Part shown: positions 9,006-17,584 of the stretch, piece by piece
How positions within the stretch are numbered: the first letter of the stretch is position 1
Layout of the letters: every line of letters starts with the position of its first letter
Source of the DNA: Bacteroidaceae bacterium
Lineage (GTDB): Bacteria > Bacteroidota > Bacteroidia > Bacteroidales > Bacteroidaceae
Assembly (NCBI GenBank): GCA_017466065.1
Contig: JAFTUV010000020.1
Location: 1 to 37,009 of the forward strand
Reading direction: 5' to 3'
Length of the DNA: 37,009 nt
Translations under genes and position numbers: made by a program
Notes under the pieces: generated by a model
Databases searched by the model: none
The model's input: the letters and a program-made list of their open reading frames with translations, nothing else
What the model was told of the DNA's origin: nothing

Positions 9006-9031
9006 AGCACGCTCTATTCTGCTATCTTGTT
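8988..9031. terminator. Bidirectional terminator
   Basis: A perfect 21-bp inverted repeat (8988-9008 with 9011-9031) with only AC in the centre. The left arm contains the last codons and TAG stop of the TPR gene. The manC-type gene converges from the right and ends at 9051, so the hairpin can serve both strands. Confidence 0.85.
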
Positions 9032-9050
9032 CTTATAAACGCAACAATTA

Positions 9051-10115
9051 TTACTTGTCGGAATACTCCTTTATGCGATTCTCCTCGCTCATCTTGCAAA
9101 CAAGCAGATTACCCTCATTTTCCGATATTATACAATCGTCAACACCAATAACAACCACACTCTTCATTCCGCGGGTGTTCACAATGCAGTTGCGGGTGTC
9201 GCAGAAGGCTGCGTCACCGGCTCCAAGCGCAACATTGCCGTTGAGGTCTTTTGCCACCTGATTATGCAACGACACCCAAGTTCCAAGGTCGCTCCACCCG
9301 AAGTTCGAAGGAAAAACAAATATCTCCTCGGCACGCTCCATAATGGCATAATCGACCGAAATATTGCGGCACTCGGGAAAACGTTCGTTCACCATAGCCT
9401 GCTCCTCGGGGGTGTAATAATAGGGAGTCAACGACTCGAAAATTTCGGCAATGGGGCCTTGATAGACACGGAAAGCATTTACTATTGTCGATACATTCCA
9501 GATGAATATTCCGGCATTCCAATAGAAATTGTTTTTTGCCACATAGGCCTTTGCTGTTTCAAGGTCGGGCTTCTCCTTGAACGAATCGACACGGAACACC
9601 TCTTTATTCACAAGAGAGGATGTGCCCAAAGCCGCTTCAATGTAACCATAGCCGGTGTCGGGGCGGGTGGGCTTAATGCCGAGGGTGAGAATTGCATCGG
9701 AGTCGGCCACGAATTTTAGCGACGAAGATATTATGCGACGGAATTCCGCAACATCGGTCACAAAATGGTCGCTGGGAGTAACCACCATATTGGCCTTCGG
9801 GTCTTTTTTCTTTATCTTCCAAGCTGCGTATGCAATGCAGGGGGCAGTATTTCTGCGACAAGGTTCCTGCAAAATATTCTCCTCGGGAACCATCGGCAAC
9901 TGCTCCTTAACAAGCGGAGCATATTTCTCCGATGTAAGCACCCACACATTCTCCATAGGACAAATGTCGCCAAAGCGTTCCACAGTAAGTTGCAAAAGCG
10001 ATTTTCCACAACCAAGCACATCAATGAACTGCTTGGGACGGTCAACTGTACTCATAGGCCAGAAGCGGCTGCCGATGCCGCCCGCCATAATAACAACGTG
10101 ATTAGAATTATTCAT
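9051..10115 (-). CDS. manC: Mannose-1-phosphate guanylyltransferase
   Basis: A 354-residue nucleotidyltransferase that makes GDP-mannose from mannose 1-phosphate and GTP, feeding mannose, fucose and rhamnose donors for surface glycans. The Rossmann-like N-terminus has the signature IMAGGIGSRFWPMST followed by RPKQF (about 9-30). Further marks are EPCRRNTAPC, VTPSDHFV and RPDTGYGYIEA. The chain stops after the catalytic domain, so this is the short form without the phosphomannose isomerase domain of ManC/AlgA fusions. It is divergent from a upxY-wecA-like pair, which suits a glycan-synthesis context. Confidence 0.93.
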   Translation of the reverse strand: MNNSNHVVIMAGGIGSRFWPMSTVDRPKQFIDVLGCGKSLLQLTVERFGDICPMENVWVLTSEKYAPLVKEQLPMVPEENILQEPCRRNTAPCIAYAAWKIKKKDPKANMVVTPSDHFVTDVAEFRRIISSSLKFVADSDAILTLGIKPTRPDTGYGYIEAALGTSSLVNKEVFRVDSFKEKPDLETAKAYVAKNNFYWNAGIFIWNVSTIVNAFRVYQGPIAEIFESLTPYYYTPEEQAMVNERFPECRNISVDYAIMERAEEIFVFPSNFGWSDLGTWVSLHNQVAKDLNGNVALGAGDAAFCDTRNCIVNTRGMKSVVVIGVDDCIISENEGNLLVCKMSEENRIKEYSDK

Positions 10116-10180
10116 ATTCTTATGAAGCTGTTTAAAATTCCTATATAACTAAGAAACTGTTTAAATTTCTAAAACAGTTG

Positions 10181-10188
10181 CGAAGATA
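10181..10188 (-). promoter_or_regulatory. Candidate promoter -7 box for manC
   Basis: The minus strand reads TATCTTCG, 66 bases before the manC ATG. The leader below it holds an 8-bp inverted repeat, AACTGTTT (10155-10162) with AAACAGTT (10172-10179). No -33 element was identified. Confidence 0.45.
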
Positions 10189-10291
10189 AAAAAAAAGAGA
10201 ACATAAAAAGGAATAGAGAATAAAAAATAAGCAGCTTGCTGATTTATTTCCACAAAAAAAAGTTTTATTATGCTTTTTCTAAAAATTAGAT

Positions 10292-10299
10292 TATCTTTG
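10292..10299 (+). promoter_or_regulatory. Candidate promoter -7 box for the upxY-like gene
   Basis: TATCTTTG is a full match to TAnnTTTG, 32 bases before the chosen ATG. I looked for paired inverted repeats around it, as found at phase-variable capsule promoters of Bacteroides, and saw none. Confidence 0.6.
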
Positions 10300-10330
10300 C
10301 ATAATAACATTGTGAGTACCAAAGCGAACA

Positions 10331-10918
10331 ATGCAACAGGAAACACATATTGTAATGAGCAATGCAACCGGCAAAGAAGAAGAAAAGAAAATGTGGTATG
10401 TGCTACGAGTCACATACCAGCGCGAAATGGTTGCAAAAGAAAAACTCGATGCCATAGGAATTGAGAGTTTTGTGCCCATACAAAAGAGCAAGAAACCCGG
10501 AGCTGGCGGGAGATTAGTGTGGAAAACCGAAGCTGCCGTGCATAACTATATATTTGTACACAGCACAAAGGGGAAAATAGACAACGTAAAAAAGGAATAT
10601 ATCCCTTGGTTGAGATACACTATATCCCCCAACAGGGAGAAAGGGCGTTGTGTTATGACTGTTCCCGAGAAGCAGATGCAGAATTTCATTGCCATTGCCG
10701 GGAACACGGAAGAGCGCATTCTATACCTCAATCCCGACGAAATTAACCTCACAAAGGGAGAAAGGGTGCGCATTATTGGCGGAGTATTCGAAGGAGCCGA
10801 AGGTTTCCTTGTTAAAATAGAGAGCAAAAGAGAGAAGCGGGTTGTTGTTAAGATTGACGGCATAACAGCTGTTGCCACAACAAGCCTGCCAAGAACCTTG
10901 ATAGAAAAAATCAATTAA
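10331..10918 (+). CDS. UpxY-like NusG-family antiterminator
   Basis: A 195-residue paralogue of NusG. The N-terminal NGN domain begins MWYVLRVTYQREMVAKEKL (about 21-40) and the C-terminal KOW segment reads KGERVRIIGGVFEGAEGFLVKI (about 141-162). In Bacteroides such UpxY proteins are the first gene of a capsule operon and prevent premature termination in its long leader. Here only one glycan gene follows, the WecA-like transferase, 54 bases downstream. The ATG at 10331 is chosen because it follows a promoter box at a normal distance; an internal ATG at 10391 would remove a 20-residue polar extension and cannot be excluded. UpxY is inferred; a LoaP/RfaH-type role is the general alternative. Confidence 0.85.
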   Translation: MQQETHIVMSNATGKEEEKKMWYVLRVTYQREMVAKEKLDAIGIESFVPIQKSKKPGAGGRLVWKTEAAVHNYIFVHSTKGKIDNVKKEYIPWLRYTISPNREKGRCVMTVPEKQMQNFIAIAGNTEERILYLNPDEINLTKGERVRIIGGVFEGAEGFLVKIESKREKRVVVKIDGITAVATTSLPRTLIEKIN

Positions 10919-10972
10919 CGGTGGCAATATTTATAAACAGGCTACGTTAAATAAATTATAAAAAAGAATACA

Positions 10973-12139
10973 ATGAAAGAAATATACAATCTGCTGCTGC
11001 CTTTCATTGTGGCATTCATTGCGACAATCTGGGTTCACCCCAAGGTCTTGAAGATTGCCATACTGAAAAACCTTGTCGACAACCCCGACGAGCGCAAATT
11101 GCAACGCCGCCCCATTCCCGTAATGGGTGGGCTCGCCGTATTCTTCGGAATAGTTGTGGGCATCTGCTCGTCGCAGATAACATTTTTCAGCCCGGCAGTA
11201 TTTGTGCTTATATCGACTATGACTATAATGCTTTACGTGGGCACCATAGACGACATTCTCAACCTATCGCCCTACACTCGCTTTCTAATAGAAATAGCAG
11301 TGGTTGCATTCATTATACTTGTAAACAATAGCGGCATAAACAACTTTTGGGGCTTATGGGGCATTGATGTTATACCTATGTGGATTGCGGCACCGCTTAC
11401 AATATTTGCGGCAGTGGGCATAATTAACGCAATAAACCTCATCGACGGTGTAAACGGATTGTCATCGGGATTCTGCTTTATGGCAGCAATGACATTTGCA
11501 ATAATGTTCTATCTGTCGGACAACACGACAATGATGATTCTTGCCACAGCTGCTGCCGGAGCGATTATTCCCTTCTTCCTGCATAATGTATTCGGGTACA
11601 ACACCCGTATGTTCATAGGCGATGGCGGCACATTGGTTATTGGAACAATGATGTCGATGTTCGTGATAAACATTTTAAAGAACAACTCGTTGTGCGCGGA
11701 TTTTGCTTCGGACGGCGTGTGCCTGATAGCCTTTACCCTCTCGGTCCTTGCCGTACCGGTATTCGACACCCTGCGTGTAATGTCGGCTCGCATAATAAGA
11801 GGCAATTCCCCTTTCAACCCCGACAAGACGCACCTGCACCACCTGTTCCTCGAATTAGGGTTCTCGCACATAGGAACTACAATATCCATTCTGTCACTGA
11901 ATTTCCTTGTTATTGTAGCTTGGTTCGCGTCGTACAAGCTGGGTGCTTCCATTGACGCACAATTATACTTGGTACTCACATTGAGCATTCTCATTACCTT
12001 TGTATTCTACAAATTTGCAAAGATACAGATTGCCAAGAACACCCGAATGTTGAAAATACTGCAAGGTATCGGCAAATTGATGCAGTTCGAGAAAAAGGGC
12101 TTCTGGAAATGGGTTCAGAATATCATTGACAGATTTTAA
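10973..12139 (+). CDS. WecA/Rfe-like undecaprenyl-phosphate sugar-1-phosphate transferase
   Basis: A 388-residue polytopic inner-membrane enzyme of the MraY/WecA family, which moves a HexNAc-1-phosphate from its UDP-sugar onto undecaprenyl phosphate to start a glycan. About ten membrane helices are visible. Family motifs are in order: DNPDERKLQRRPIPVMGG (36-53), the metal-binding DD (93-94) in TIDDILNLSP, NAINLIDGVNGLSSG (152-166), FIGDGG (214-219) and the cytosolic HLHH (287-290), typical of WecA rather than MraY. The sugar cannot be told from sequence. It follows the antiterminator and is closed by a 23-bp-arm terminator, so it ends the operon. Confidence 0.92.
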   Translation: MKEIYNLLLPFIVAFIATIWVHPKVLKIAILKNLVDNPDERKLQRRPIPVMGGLAVFFGIVVGICSSQITFFSPAVFVLISTMTIMLYVGTIDDILNLSPYTRFLIEIAVVAFIILVNNSGINNFWGLWGIDVIPMWIAAPLTIFAAVGIINAINLIDGVNGLSSGFCFMAAMTFAIMFYLSDNTTMMILATAAAGAIIPFFLHNVFGYNTRMFIGDGGTLVIGTMMSMFVINILKNNSLCADFASDGVCLIAFTLSVLAVPVFDTLRVMSARIIRGNSPFNPDKTHLHHLFLELGFSHIGTTISILSLNFLVIVAWFASYKLGASIDAQLYLVLTLSILITFVFYKFAKIQIAKNTRMLKILQGIGKLMQFEKKGFWKWVQNIIDRF

Positions 12140-12160
12140 GTAACTGTATTACAACAAAAT

Positions 12161-12208
12161 ACCCGATACACAATCGCCACGGCAAGCCGTGGCGATTGTG
12201 TATCGGGT
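12161..12208. terminator. Bidirectional terminator, 23-bp arms
   Basis: A perfect inverted repeat (12161-12183 with 12186-12208, AA centre) fills most of the gap between convergent genes. Its right end touches the stop codon of the DUF5103 gene. It has no long T tract, so its strength comes from the stem; it may also be the element the UpxY-like protein contends with. Confidence 0.75.
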
Positions 12209-13461
12209 CAATTCTTCTCCATATTATGGTCGAGGCGACCATAGCCTATGAGCTTATCGTAACGCGAACCGAATGTCCTGTGATAGACAAGTATCAGATA
12301 CTCATTCTCCGTTTCATAGAAACTGCCCTCGGCCGACATTGTCTGCGCATTGCCGGAACCATCGGGCACCCACACATAGGAATAGTTGTAAAGGCCTAAT
12401 TTAAGCAGTTTGGTAACCTTGTAACAATTATCACGGCTGTCGTACTCCAACCTATTGGAATCGTCGAAACGGTTATAGCAAAAATCGCCCAGAAGATAAT
12501 AGTTGCCACCGCTGCGCCGAGGAGCGTCGAGAGTGAAGTGCACAAATACATAATCGGCCTCAATGGCGGTACCATAGCCTTCGAGGGTATTTACGAAACA
12601 ACGGCCATTTTCGTCGCGGTTATTCCTGTGAAAGGAATAGGGCTTGTCGGCATATAAATCGGCGTGGTAGTAAGGTTCAAAATAAGATACCTGCTCCACC
12701 CCCATACTCACCACACGCGGGTCGGTGAGCTCGAAGCGGCGATACTCGTTGCCGCCATCAAATATAAGCCTTCTGTCGTGTACATACTGCAAAGTGCTTC
12801 CTGTAATATATGCAGGCTTCGCATCGACAACAGCATTGTCGGAACGACGATTCTGATAGACTACGGTTATAATCTCTTCGGCAGGATTCGATATATTGTA
12901 TTTCGGGTGGTGCACCGTGAAGGATAACTGCTGATGCGAACCGTTCATATCCACTTCGGTGTTTCCGCTCGCCGAGGCACTCAATGCCACACGCGGTTCC
13001 ACCACCGAAAAACGAAACTCGGCAACAGGCGTTTCGTCGCCATCTTCATCGTCTATAATCTCGACTATATAGTTTCCCGACAATTTCAACGACACATCCT
13101 CGTTGGGCAGGGTAAAAGTATAATTCGTATATAGCATAGTAGTGTTCACGGAATTCTCCCAATCCTCAATGGGCATCCCGTTGAAGCCGTCCAGAAAATC
13201 AATATCAAAAAGCTCGGTAGGTTCCCAATCGGCACGGCAATGGGTAATTCTATATATGTAACGATGATAGGTGTGCGACATTTCGTCGAATGAGAATTGC
13301 AGCACATCGTCACTGTGCAGGCGCATCACAGGCGGCTGACGCCATTCATCATTAAGCACCATCTGCATAGAGCGAATGGAGGTGGAATAGGTGCGCATAA
13401 ACTGTGCCCACACGCCCACCGTGAGGATGAGCAGAAACAGTGCTGTACAAATTCTTTTCAT
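12208..13461 (-). CDS. DUF5103 protein, type IX secretion plug-like
   Basis: A 417-residue exported protein with a signal peptide (about 1-19, cut after VGVWA). The body is beta-rich with the DUF5103 pattern: an N-terminal beta-sandwich reading MQMVLNDEWRQPPVMRL, HTYHRYIYRITHCRADW and FLDGFNGMPIEDWENS, then a second domain with YYLLGDFCYNR and YNYSYVW. In Flavobacterium the homologue was seen plugging the periplasmic side of the SprA translocon of the type IX secretion system. The same role is likely here, but no other T9SS gene lies in the window. Confidence 0.82.
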   Translation of the reverse strand: MKRICTALFLLILTVGVWAQFMRTYSTSIRSMQMVLNDEWRQPPVMRLHSDDVLQFSFDEMSHTYHRYIYRITHCRADWEPTELFDIDFLDGFNGMPIEDWENSVNTTMLYTNYTFTLPNEDVSLKLSGNYIVEIIDDEDGDETPVAEFRFSVVEPRVALSASASGNTEVDMNGSHQQLSFTVHHPKYNISNPAEEIITVVYQNRRSDNAVVDAKPAYITGSTLQYVHDRRLIFDGGNEYRRFELTDPRVVSMGVEQVSYFEPYYHADLYADKPYSFHRNNRDENGRCFVNTLEGYGTAIEADYVFVHFTLDAPRRSGGNYYLLGDFCYNRFDDSNRLEYDSRDNCYKVTKLLKLGLYNYSYVWVPDGSGNAQTMSAEGSFYETENEYLILVYHRTFGSRYDKLIGYGRLDHNMEKN

Positions 13462-13481
13462 CGGTTGTTCATTTATAATAG

Positions 13482-13489
13482 CGAAGATA
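13482..13489 (-). promoter_or_regulatory. Candidate promoter -7 box for the DUF5103 gene
   Basis: The minus strand reads TATCTTCG, 21 bases before the ATG. The divergent DUF1460 gene has only a weaker TATATTTA at 13513-13520 on the plus strand. Confidence 0.45.
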
Positions 13490-13543
13490 GTTATTTAAAC
13501 AGAATTATTTATTATATTTACATTATAAATTGTTAATGCTCCA

Positions 13544-14392
13544 ATGAGGACCGTTTTTTTAATACTCTTTTTTGCACCTCTCCTCCCTGCCACACAGGCG
13601 CAGGATACTATATACGAACCAAGCGACAGCATTCTCATAGAGAATATTCTCGATAAATATTCGGGCAGAAAGCACTGTTCAACGGGAGATTTAATCCTCG
13701 ATATTGCCACAGAATTCACAGGACAGAGCTATGTGGGAGGCACACTCGACACTCACCCCGGCGAACCGCTCGTCATAAGCACCTCACGGCTCGACTGCAC
13801 CACATTCATAGAGCTTGTGCTTGCCATAAGCATCAGCATAGAGAATGAGGAAGAATCCTTCAAAAGCGTATGCCGCAACCTCGAACAGATGCGCTACCGC
13901 AACGGAGTGCGCAACGGTTACGCGAGCCGTCTGCACTACATAAGCCAATGGATTGCCGACAGTGCCAAGAACAACATCATAGAGGAGGTTACCAACAAGA
14001 AACATAGCAGCCCCCTACTGCTCGATCTCTATTATATGAGCAGCAACGCTGCAAGCTACAAGCAACTGAAAGAAAATCCCGGCCTTATAAAGGAGATAGT
14101 AAAATGGGAAAAGCCTTTCCGTGGGAAAGAGGCACGCCACATCCCCAAAAATGAGATTTACAGAACCGCCGACGAACTTGGCATAAAGAACGGCGACATT
14201 ATCGCCCTCACCACAAATATCAAAGGACTCGATGTTGTGCACATAGGGGTCGCCTTTTGCAAGGATGGGAAAGTACATCTGCTCCACGCATCGAGCACCG
14301 CAGGCAAAGTAATAAAGGATGGCACCACCCTCTTCGACTATCAGAAGAACAGGAAAAGCCAGACAGGGATAAGAGTATTCAGGGCAAAATAA
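13544..14392 (+). CDS. DUF1460 exported N-acetylmuramoyl-L-alanine amidase-like protein
   Basis: A 282-residue protein with a signal peptide (about 1-19, ending TQA before QDTIY). It has the NlpC/P60-like fold marks of DUF1460: the nucleophile Cys85 in RLDCTTFIE, a His in VVHIGVAF (about 230) and a second conserved stretch HLLHASS (about 246). Members of this family characterised in Bacteroides are peptidoglycan amidases. Length is typical. It stands alone, divergent from the plug gene; proS follows 290 bases later behind its own promoter. Peptidoglycan turnover or recycling is inferred. Confidence 0.85.
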   Translation: MRTVFLILFFAPLLPATQAQDTIYEPSDSILIENILDKYSGRKHCSTGDLILDIATEFTGQSYVGGTLDTHPGEPLVISTSRLDCTTFIELVLAISISIENEEESFKSVCRNLEQMRYRNGVRNGYASRLHYISQWIADSAKNNIIEEVTNKKHSSPLLLDLYYMSSNAASYKQLKENPGLIKEIVKWEKPFRGKEARHIPKNEIYRTADELGIKNGDIIALTTNIKGLDVVHIGVAFCKDGKVHLLHASSTAGKVIKDGTTLFDYQKNRKSQTGIRVFRAK

Positions 14393-14500
14393 CCTTACAA
14401 GAAGGGGATTACCGGGCTCGGCGCCAAAAAGAAATTGCCGCCGACTTTTATCAAAGGAAGAATATAGATGTTGACCCGCGACAACATTTCTTCGCGAAAA

Positions 14501-14586
14501 TGTCATCCCGACAGAGCCGAGCGACGAGGGATCTCAAAAAAAACATCGCTGAGATATCTCAGTCGCTATGCTTCTTCGATATGACA
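14501..14586. repeat. Palindromic intergenic repeat (REP/MITE-like)
   Basis: An imperfect 86-bp inverted repeat runs from TGTCAT (14501-14506) to ATGACA (14581-14586). The arms share TGTCAT.., ..CGA.., AGCGAC.. and GAT.TCTCA blocks. The motif TGTCATCCCGA...GAGGGATCTC resembles a palindrome I know from many Bacteroidetes intergenic regions. It would fold as a long hairpin in either transcript and lies in the 290-base gap between the amidase gene and proS. Nothing coding was seen in the rest of the gap. Confidence 0.7.
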
Positions 14587-14636
14587 TCAACCAAACAATT
14601 TTTGGGTCAACTGCTATATTATTGCCTATATTTTTG

Positions 14637-14644
14637 TATTTTTG
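14637..14644 (+). promoter_or_regulatory. Candidate promoter -7 box for proS
   Basis: TATTTTTG matches TAnnTTTG, 38 bases before the proS ATG. It supports starting proS at 14683 and not within the upstream gene. Confidence 0.55.
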
Positions 14645-14682
14645 CAATTTGGAAAGAAACAGATATTTATACATACTATTAT

Positions 14683-16161
14683 ATGGCAGAATTAAAAGAA
14701 CTTACCAAACGCAGTGAGAGCTACTCACAGTGGTACAACGACCTTGTACTGAAAGCCGACCTTGCCGAGCAATCGCCCGTGAGAGGTTGTATGGTCATTA
14801 AACCCTATGGTTATGCTATTTGGGAGAAAATGCAACGCATTCTCGACGACAAATTCAAAGAGACTGGCCATCAGAATGCCTATTTTCCCCTGCTTATCCC
14901 AAAATCGTTCCTCAGCCGCGAGGCCGACCACGTCGAGGGCTTTGCCAAAGAGTGCGCAGTGGTTACACACTACCGCCTGAAAAACTCGCCCGACGGCAGC
15001 GGCGTTATTGTTGACCCCGCCGCAAAGCTCGAAGAGGAGATGATTATACGCCCCACCTCGGAAACAATTATATGGAGCACATATAAAAACTGGATACAAT
15101 CGTACCGCGACCTTCCCATAAAGGTGAACCAGTGGGCCAATGTGATGCGCTGGGAGATGCGCACACGTCTTTTCCTGCGCACGGCCGAATTCTTGTGGCA
15201 AGAGGGACACACCGCACACGCCACACGCGAAGAAGCCGAAGAGGAAACAAAAACAATGTTGAATGTTTATAACGACTTTGCCAACAACTATATGGCTCTG
15301 CCGGTGATTATGGGTGTTAAATCGGCCAACGAACGCTTTGCCGGCGCACTCGACACATACACCATCGAGGGATTGATGCAGGACGGAAAGGCATTGCAAT
15401 GCGGAACCTCGCACTTCCTCGGGCAAAACTTTGCAAAAGCCTTCAACGTGCAGTTTGTCGACAAGAACAACAACCTCGACTATGTGTGGGCATCTTCGTG
15501 GGGCGTATCCACCCGCCTTATGGGTGCACTCATAATGACTCACTCCGACGACAACGGCCTTGTACTTCCCCCGGCACTCGCCCCCATTCAGGTGGTAATC
15601 GTGCCCATCTACAAGAACGAAGAGCAGTTGCAGAAGATTGCCGACACCATCGCGCCCATCACAAAAGAGCTTAAAGCTATGGGCATAAGCGTTAAGTTCG
15701 ACGATGCCGACAATCGTCGCCCCGGCTTTAAATTTGCAGAATATGAATTGAAGGGAGTTCCCGTGCGCCTTGTCCTTGGTGCACGCGACATTGAGAATGG
15801 CACCATCGAGGTTATGCGTCGCGACACATTGGAGAAAGAGACACGCTCAATCGACGGCATTGCAGCCTATGTTAAAGAGCTTCTCGACGAGATTCAGAAG
15901 AACCTTCACCGCAAGGCTCTTGCGATGCGTGAGGCCAACACACGTTGCGTAGACACATTCGAGGAATTCAAGGTGGAGATTGAGAAGGGAGGTTTCATCC
16001 TTGCACACTGGGACGGCACACCCGAAACAGAAGAGTTCATAAAGGCGGAAACAAAAGCGACCGTGCGCTGCATACCCTTTGAGTTTGACAGCACACCCGG
16101 CACCTGTATGGTTACAGGCAAGCCCTCGGCACGCAGAGTTTTATTTGCAAGAGCATACTAA
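14683..16161 (+). CDS. proS: Prolyl-tRNA synthetase, archaeal/eukaryotic-type (ProS3)
   Basis: A 492-residue class II synthetase. The start [17 protein letters not shown] is chosen because the promoter box lies just upstream and because the longer frame would run back through the amidase gene and the palindromic repeat. The catalytic core has the [14 protein letters not shown] opening, motif 2 RPTSETIIW to [28 protein letters not shown], and motif 3 near [25 protein letters not shown]. The anticodon domain begins at [11 protein letters not shown]. The C-terminal zinc-like domain ends in a family-typical RVLFARAY. It lacks the INS editing domain of E. coli-type ProRS, which accounts for its short length. 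Confidence 0.96.
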   Translation: MAELKELTKRSESYSQWYNDLVLKADLAEQSPVRGCMVIKPYGYAIWEKMQRILDDKFKETGHQNAYFPLLIPKSFLSREADHVEGFAKECAVVTHYRLKNSPDGSGVIVDPAAKLEEEMIIRPTSETIIWSTYKNWIQSYRDLPIKVNQWANVMRWEMRTRLFLRTAEFLWQEGHTAHATREEAEEETKTMLNVYNDFANNYMALPVIMGVKSANERFAGALDTYTIEGLMQDGKALQCGTSHFLGQNFAKAFNVQFVDKNNNLDYVWASSWGVSTRLMGALIMTHSDDNGLVLPPALAPIQVVIVPIYKNEEQLQKIADTIAPITKELKAMGISVKFDDADNRRPGFKFAEYELKGVPVRLVLGARDIENGTIEVMRRDTLEKETRSIDGIAAYVKELLDEIQKNLHRKALAMREANTRCVDTFEEFKVEIEKGGFILAHWDGTPETEEFIKAETKATVRCIPFEFDSTPGTCMVTGKPSARRVLFARAY

Positions 16162-16175
16162 ACGTCATACTTTAA

Positions 16176-16214
16176 CAATGAGAAAGGCTACCCATCGGGT
16201 AGCCTTTCTCATTG
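16176..16214. terminator. Bidirectional terminator between proS and the acyltransferase gene
   Basis: A perfect 18-bp stem (16176-16193 with 16197-16214, loop ATC). It lies between two convergent genes and has AT-rich flanks. Confidence 0.85.
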
Positions 16215-16228
16215 CATCTTTTTAGAAA

Positions 16229-17182
16229 TTATCTTTCAGGATTATTCTTTGCAGCCATCTCCTGCTTCCTCATAGCTATGTGGCGGTCGAAGGCCTCTTT
16301 GTGGGCGCGTGTCCTCTTCCAGCGGTTGTGTGTCCACAGCCACGATGCAGGCTCGCGACGCAGGTCCTCCTCTCCCATACGGAAGAATTCATTTGTCAAT
16401 TCATTCTCGGGCAAGGTTGAAGCATCCTCGACCATCAATTCAAAACGAACAACATACTTCCCACGCTTAACTCTTGTGATATTCACATAAAAGGCCGAGG
16501 CCTTCACGCGACGGGCAATCTTTTCGGCACCGGTAAACACCGCCGTCTCCTGATTAAGGAACGTTACCCAGTGATTCATCGCCTCTATTTTAGGAAGCTG
16601 GTCGGCCATAAATCCGTAAATAAACTTCCGGCCGCTATTGGTAACCTCAATCACGCGCCGCAGCGTGTTCTTCATCGTAACATTGTCGGCTCCATATTGA
16701 GCACGCATTTTCTTAAAGATATTATCGAAGAAGGGATTACGCAGTTTATGATATATCGCACCGGCAACCACATTCTCCTTTTGAATAAAAAGGGGAAGGC
16801 TTGTAATAAACTCCCAATTAAACGTGTGCAGCATATAACACACGCAGGAGTGCCCATTATCCAACATTCGCGACAATTCATCCAACCCCGTAAACTCTAT
16901 ATGTTTACGCACCTCCTCGGCACTCATTCCATAGTACTTTATGGTCTCCATAAAATAGTCGCAGAACCTGTGATAAAAATCGCGTTCAATTGCACGCAAC
17001 TCTTTTTTACTCCTTTCGGGAAACGACTTACACAAATTGCTGCGCACCACTCCGCGGCGATACCTTATTATATAGTAGAGCAACAGATAAAGTACATCGG
17101 AAAGCACATAGAGCACCCGCAATGGTAATTTATTGAGCAGATAGAGAGGTGCCACTGCTATAATATTCCAGAAGTTGGACAT
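16229..17182 (-). CDS. LpxL/HtrB-family lipid A acyltransferase
   Basis: A 317-residue inner-membrane-associated acyltransferase that adds a secondary acyl chain to lipid A. The N-terminal hydrophobic stretch (about 5-40) anchors it, and the catalytic HX4E motif is HTFNWE (119-124). YRRGVVRSNLCKSFPERSKKE and the C-terminal SWLWTHNRWKR are family hallmarks. Length is normal. The tRNA-Arg gene ends only 26 bases before its ATG on the same strand, leaving no room for a promoter between them, so it is probably transcribed through the tRNA. Confidence 0.92.
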   Translation of the reverse strand: MSNFWNIIAVAPLYLLNKLPLRVLYVLSDVLYLLLYYIIRYRRGVVRSNLCKSFPERSKKELRAIERDFYHRFCDYFMETIKYYGMSAEEVRKHIEFTGLDELSRMLDNGHSCVCYMLHTFNWEFITSLPLFIQKENVVAGAIYHKLRNPFFDNIFKKMRAQYGADNVTMKNTLRRVIEVTNSGRKFIYGFMADQLPKIEAMNHWVTFLNQETAVFTGAEKIARRVKASAFYVNITRVKRGKYVVRFELMVEDASTLPENELTNEFFRMGEEDLRREPASWLWTHNRWKRTRAHKEAFDRHIAMRKQEMAAKNNPER

Positions 17183-17208
17183 AAATGTATGTTTATAGTT
17201 TCATCGTG

Positions 17209-17282
17209 TGATCCCGCTGGGATTCAAACCCAGGACCTTCAGAACCGGAATCTGACGCTCTATTCAGCTAAGCTACGGGACC
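17209..17282 (-). tRNA. tRNA-Arg (anticodon CCG)
   Basis: The minus strand folds as a 74-nt cloverleaf. The acceptor stem GGTCCCG pairs with CGGGATC, with one G-T pair. The D stem is GCTT/GAGC. The anticodon stem TCAGA/TCTGA carries loop TTCCGGT, giving anticodon CCG. The T stem CTGGG/CCCAG carries loop TTTGAAT, and the discriminator base is A. CCA is not encoded; the genome continues CACG. It reads the CGG arginine codon. Confidence 0.95.
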
Positions 17283-17397
17283 TTCTGCATTTTTCAAAGC
17301 GGCAACGCGAAATAAGCGTTGCTTGCGACGACGGAACATTCATATTCCCAAAGGAGCGCGGCTTGCCGCACCCAAAGTCTATCTTCGCGTATTAGTG

Positions 17398-17405
17398 CAA
17401 AGATA
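17398..17405 (-). promoter_or_regulatory. Candidate promoter -7 box for tRNA-Arg and the acyltransferase gene
   Basis: The minus strand reads TATCTTTG, about 116 bases before the tRNA 5' end. The bases after it are shared with the cassette in front of the lptD-like gene. Confidence 0.5.
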
Positions 17406-17489
17406 CACACAAAAACTGCATTATGGAACATTTATCTAAAATTTTAACTAATAAAATTATTATATTTACTATATTACAGATATAATTTG

Positions 17490-17497
17490 TATATTTG
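17490..17497 (+). promoter_or_regulatory. Candidate promoter -7 box for asnA-ung
   Basis: TATATTTG, 88 bases before the asnA ATG. Its TTG (17495-17497) is also the first codon of a longer frame for asnA, which is therefore most likely a false start. Confidence 0.6.
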
Positions 17498-17584
17498 CAG
17501 CATCGGGAACAGAAAACTGCCTCCGACAGTAAAAAAGCACACTTATTATTAACAAAATACGACAATTTGTCAAAAAAAGAAAGA

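Larger units (their letters stand above)
17283..17584. other. Gap between tRNA-Arg and asnA: tRNA leader and divergent promoters
   Basis: No gene is seen here. The tRNA side holds two small hairpins, CAACGC/GCGTTG (17303-17308, 17316-17321) and GCGGC/GCCGC (17358-17362, 17365-17369), and a TATCTTTG box on the minus strand (17398-17405). About 30 bases from that box match the start of the promoter cassette at 22173-22265. The asnA side holds TATATTTG at 17490-17497. Confidence 0.6.

Noticed and set aside
10200..10330. Possible invertible promoter before the upxY-like gene
   Set aside because: No pair of inverted repeats flanks the TATCTTTG box; the inverted repeat at 10155-10179 is short and sits in the manC leader.
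14257..14682. N-terminal extension of proS
   Set aside because: The extended frame overlaps the amidase gene and the palindromic repeat. The promoter box at 14637-14644 and the family length support the ATG at 14683.
17189..17395. Short frame across the tRNA-Arg gene
   Set aside because: It covers the complement of the tRNA and its leader and shows no protein features.
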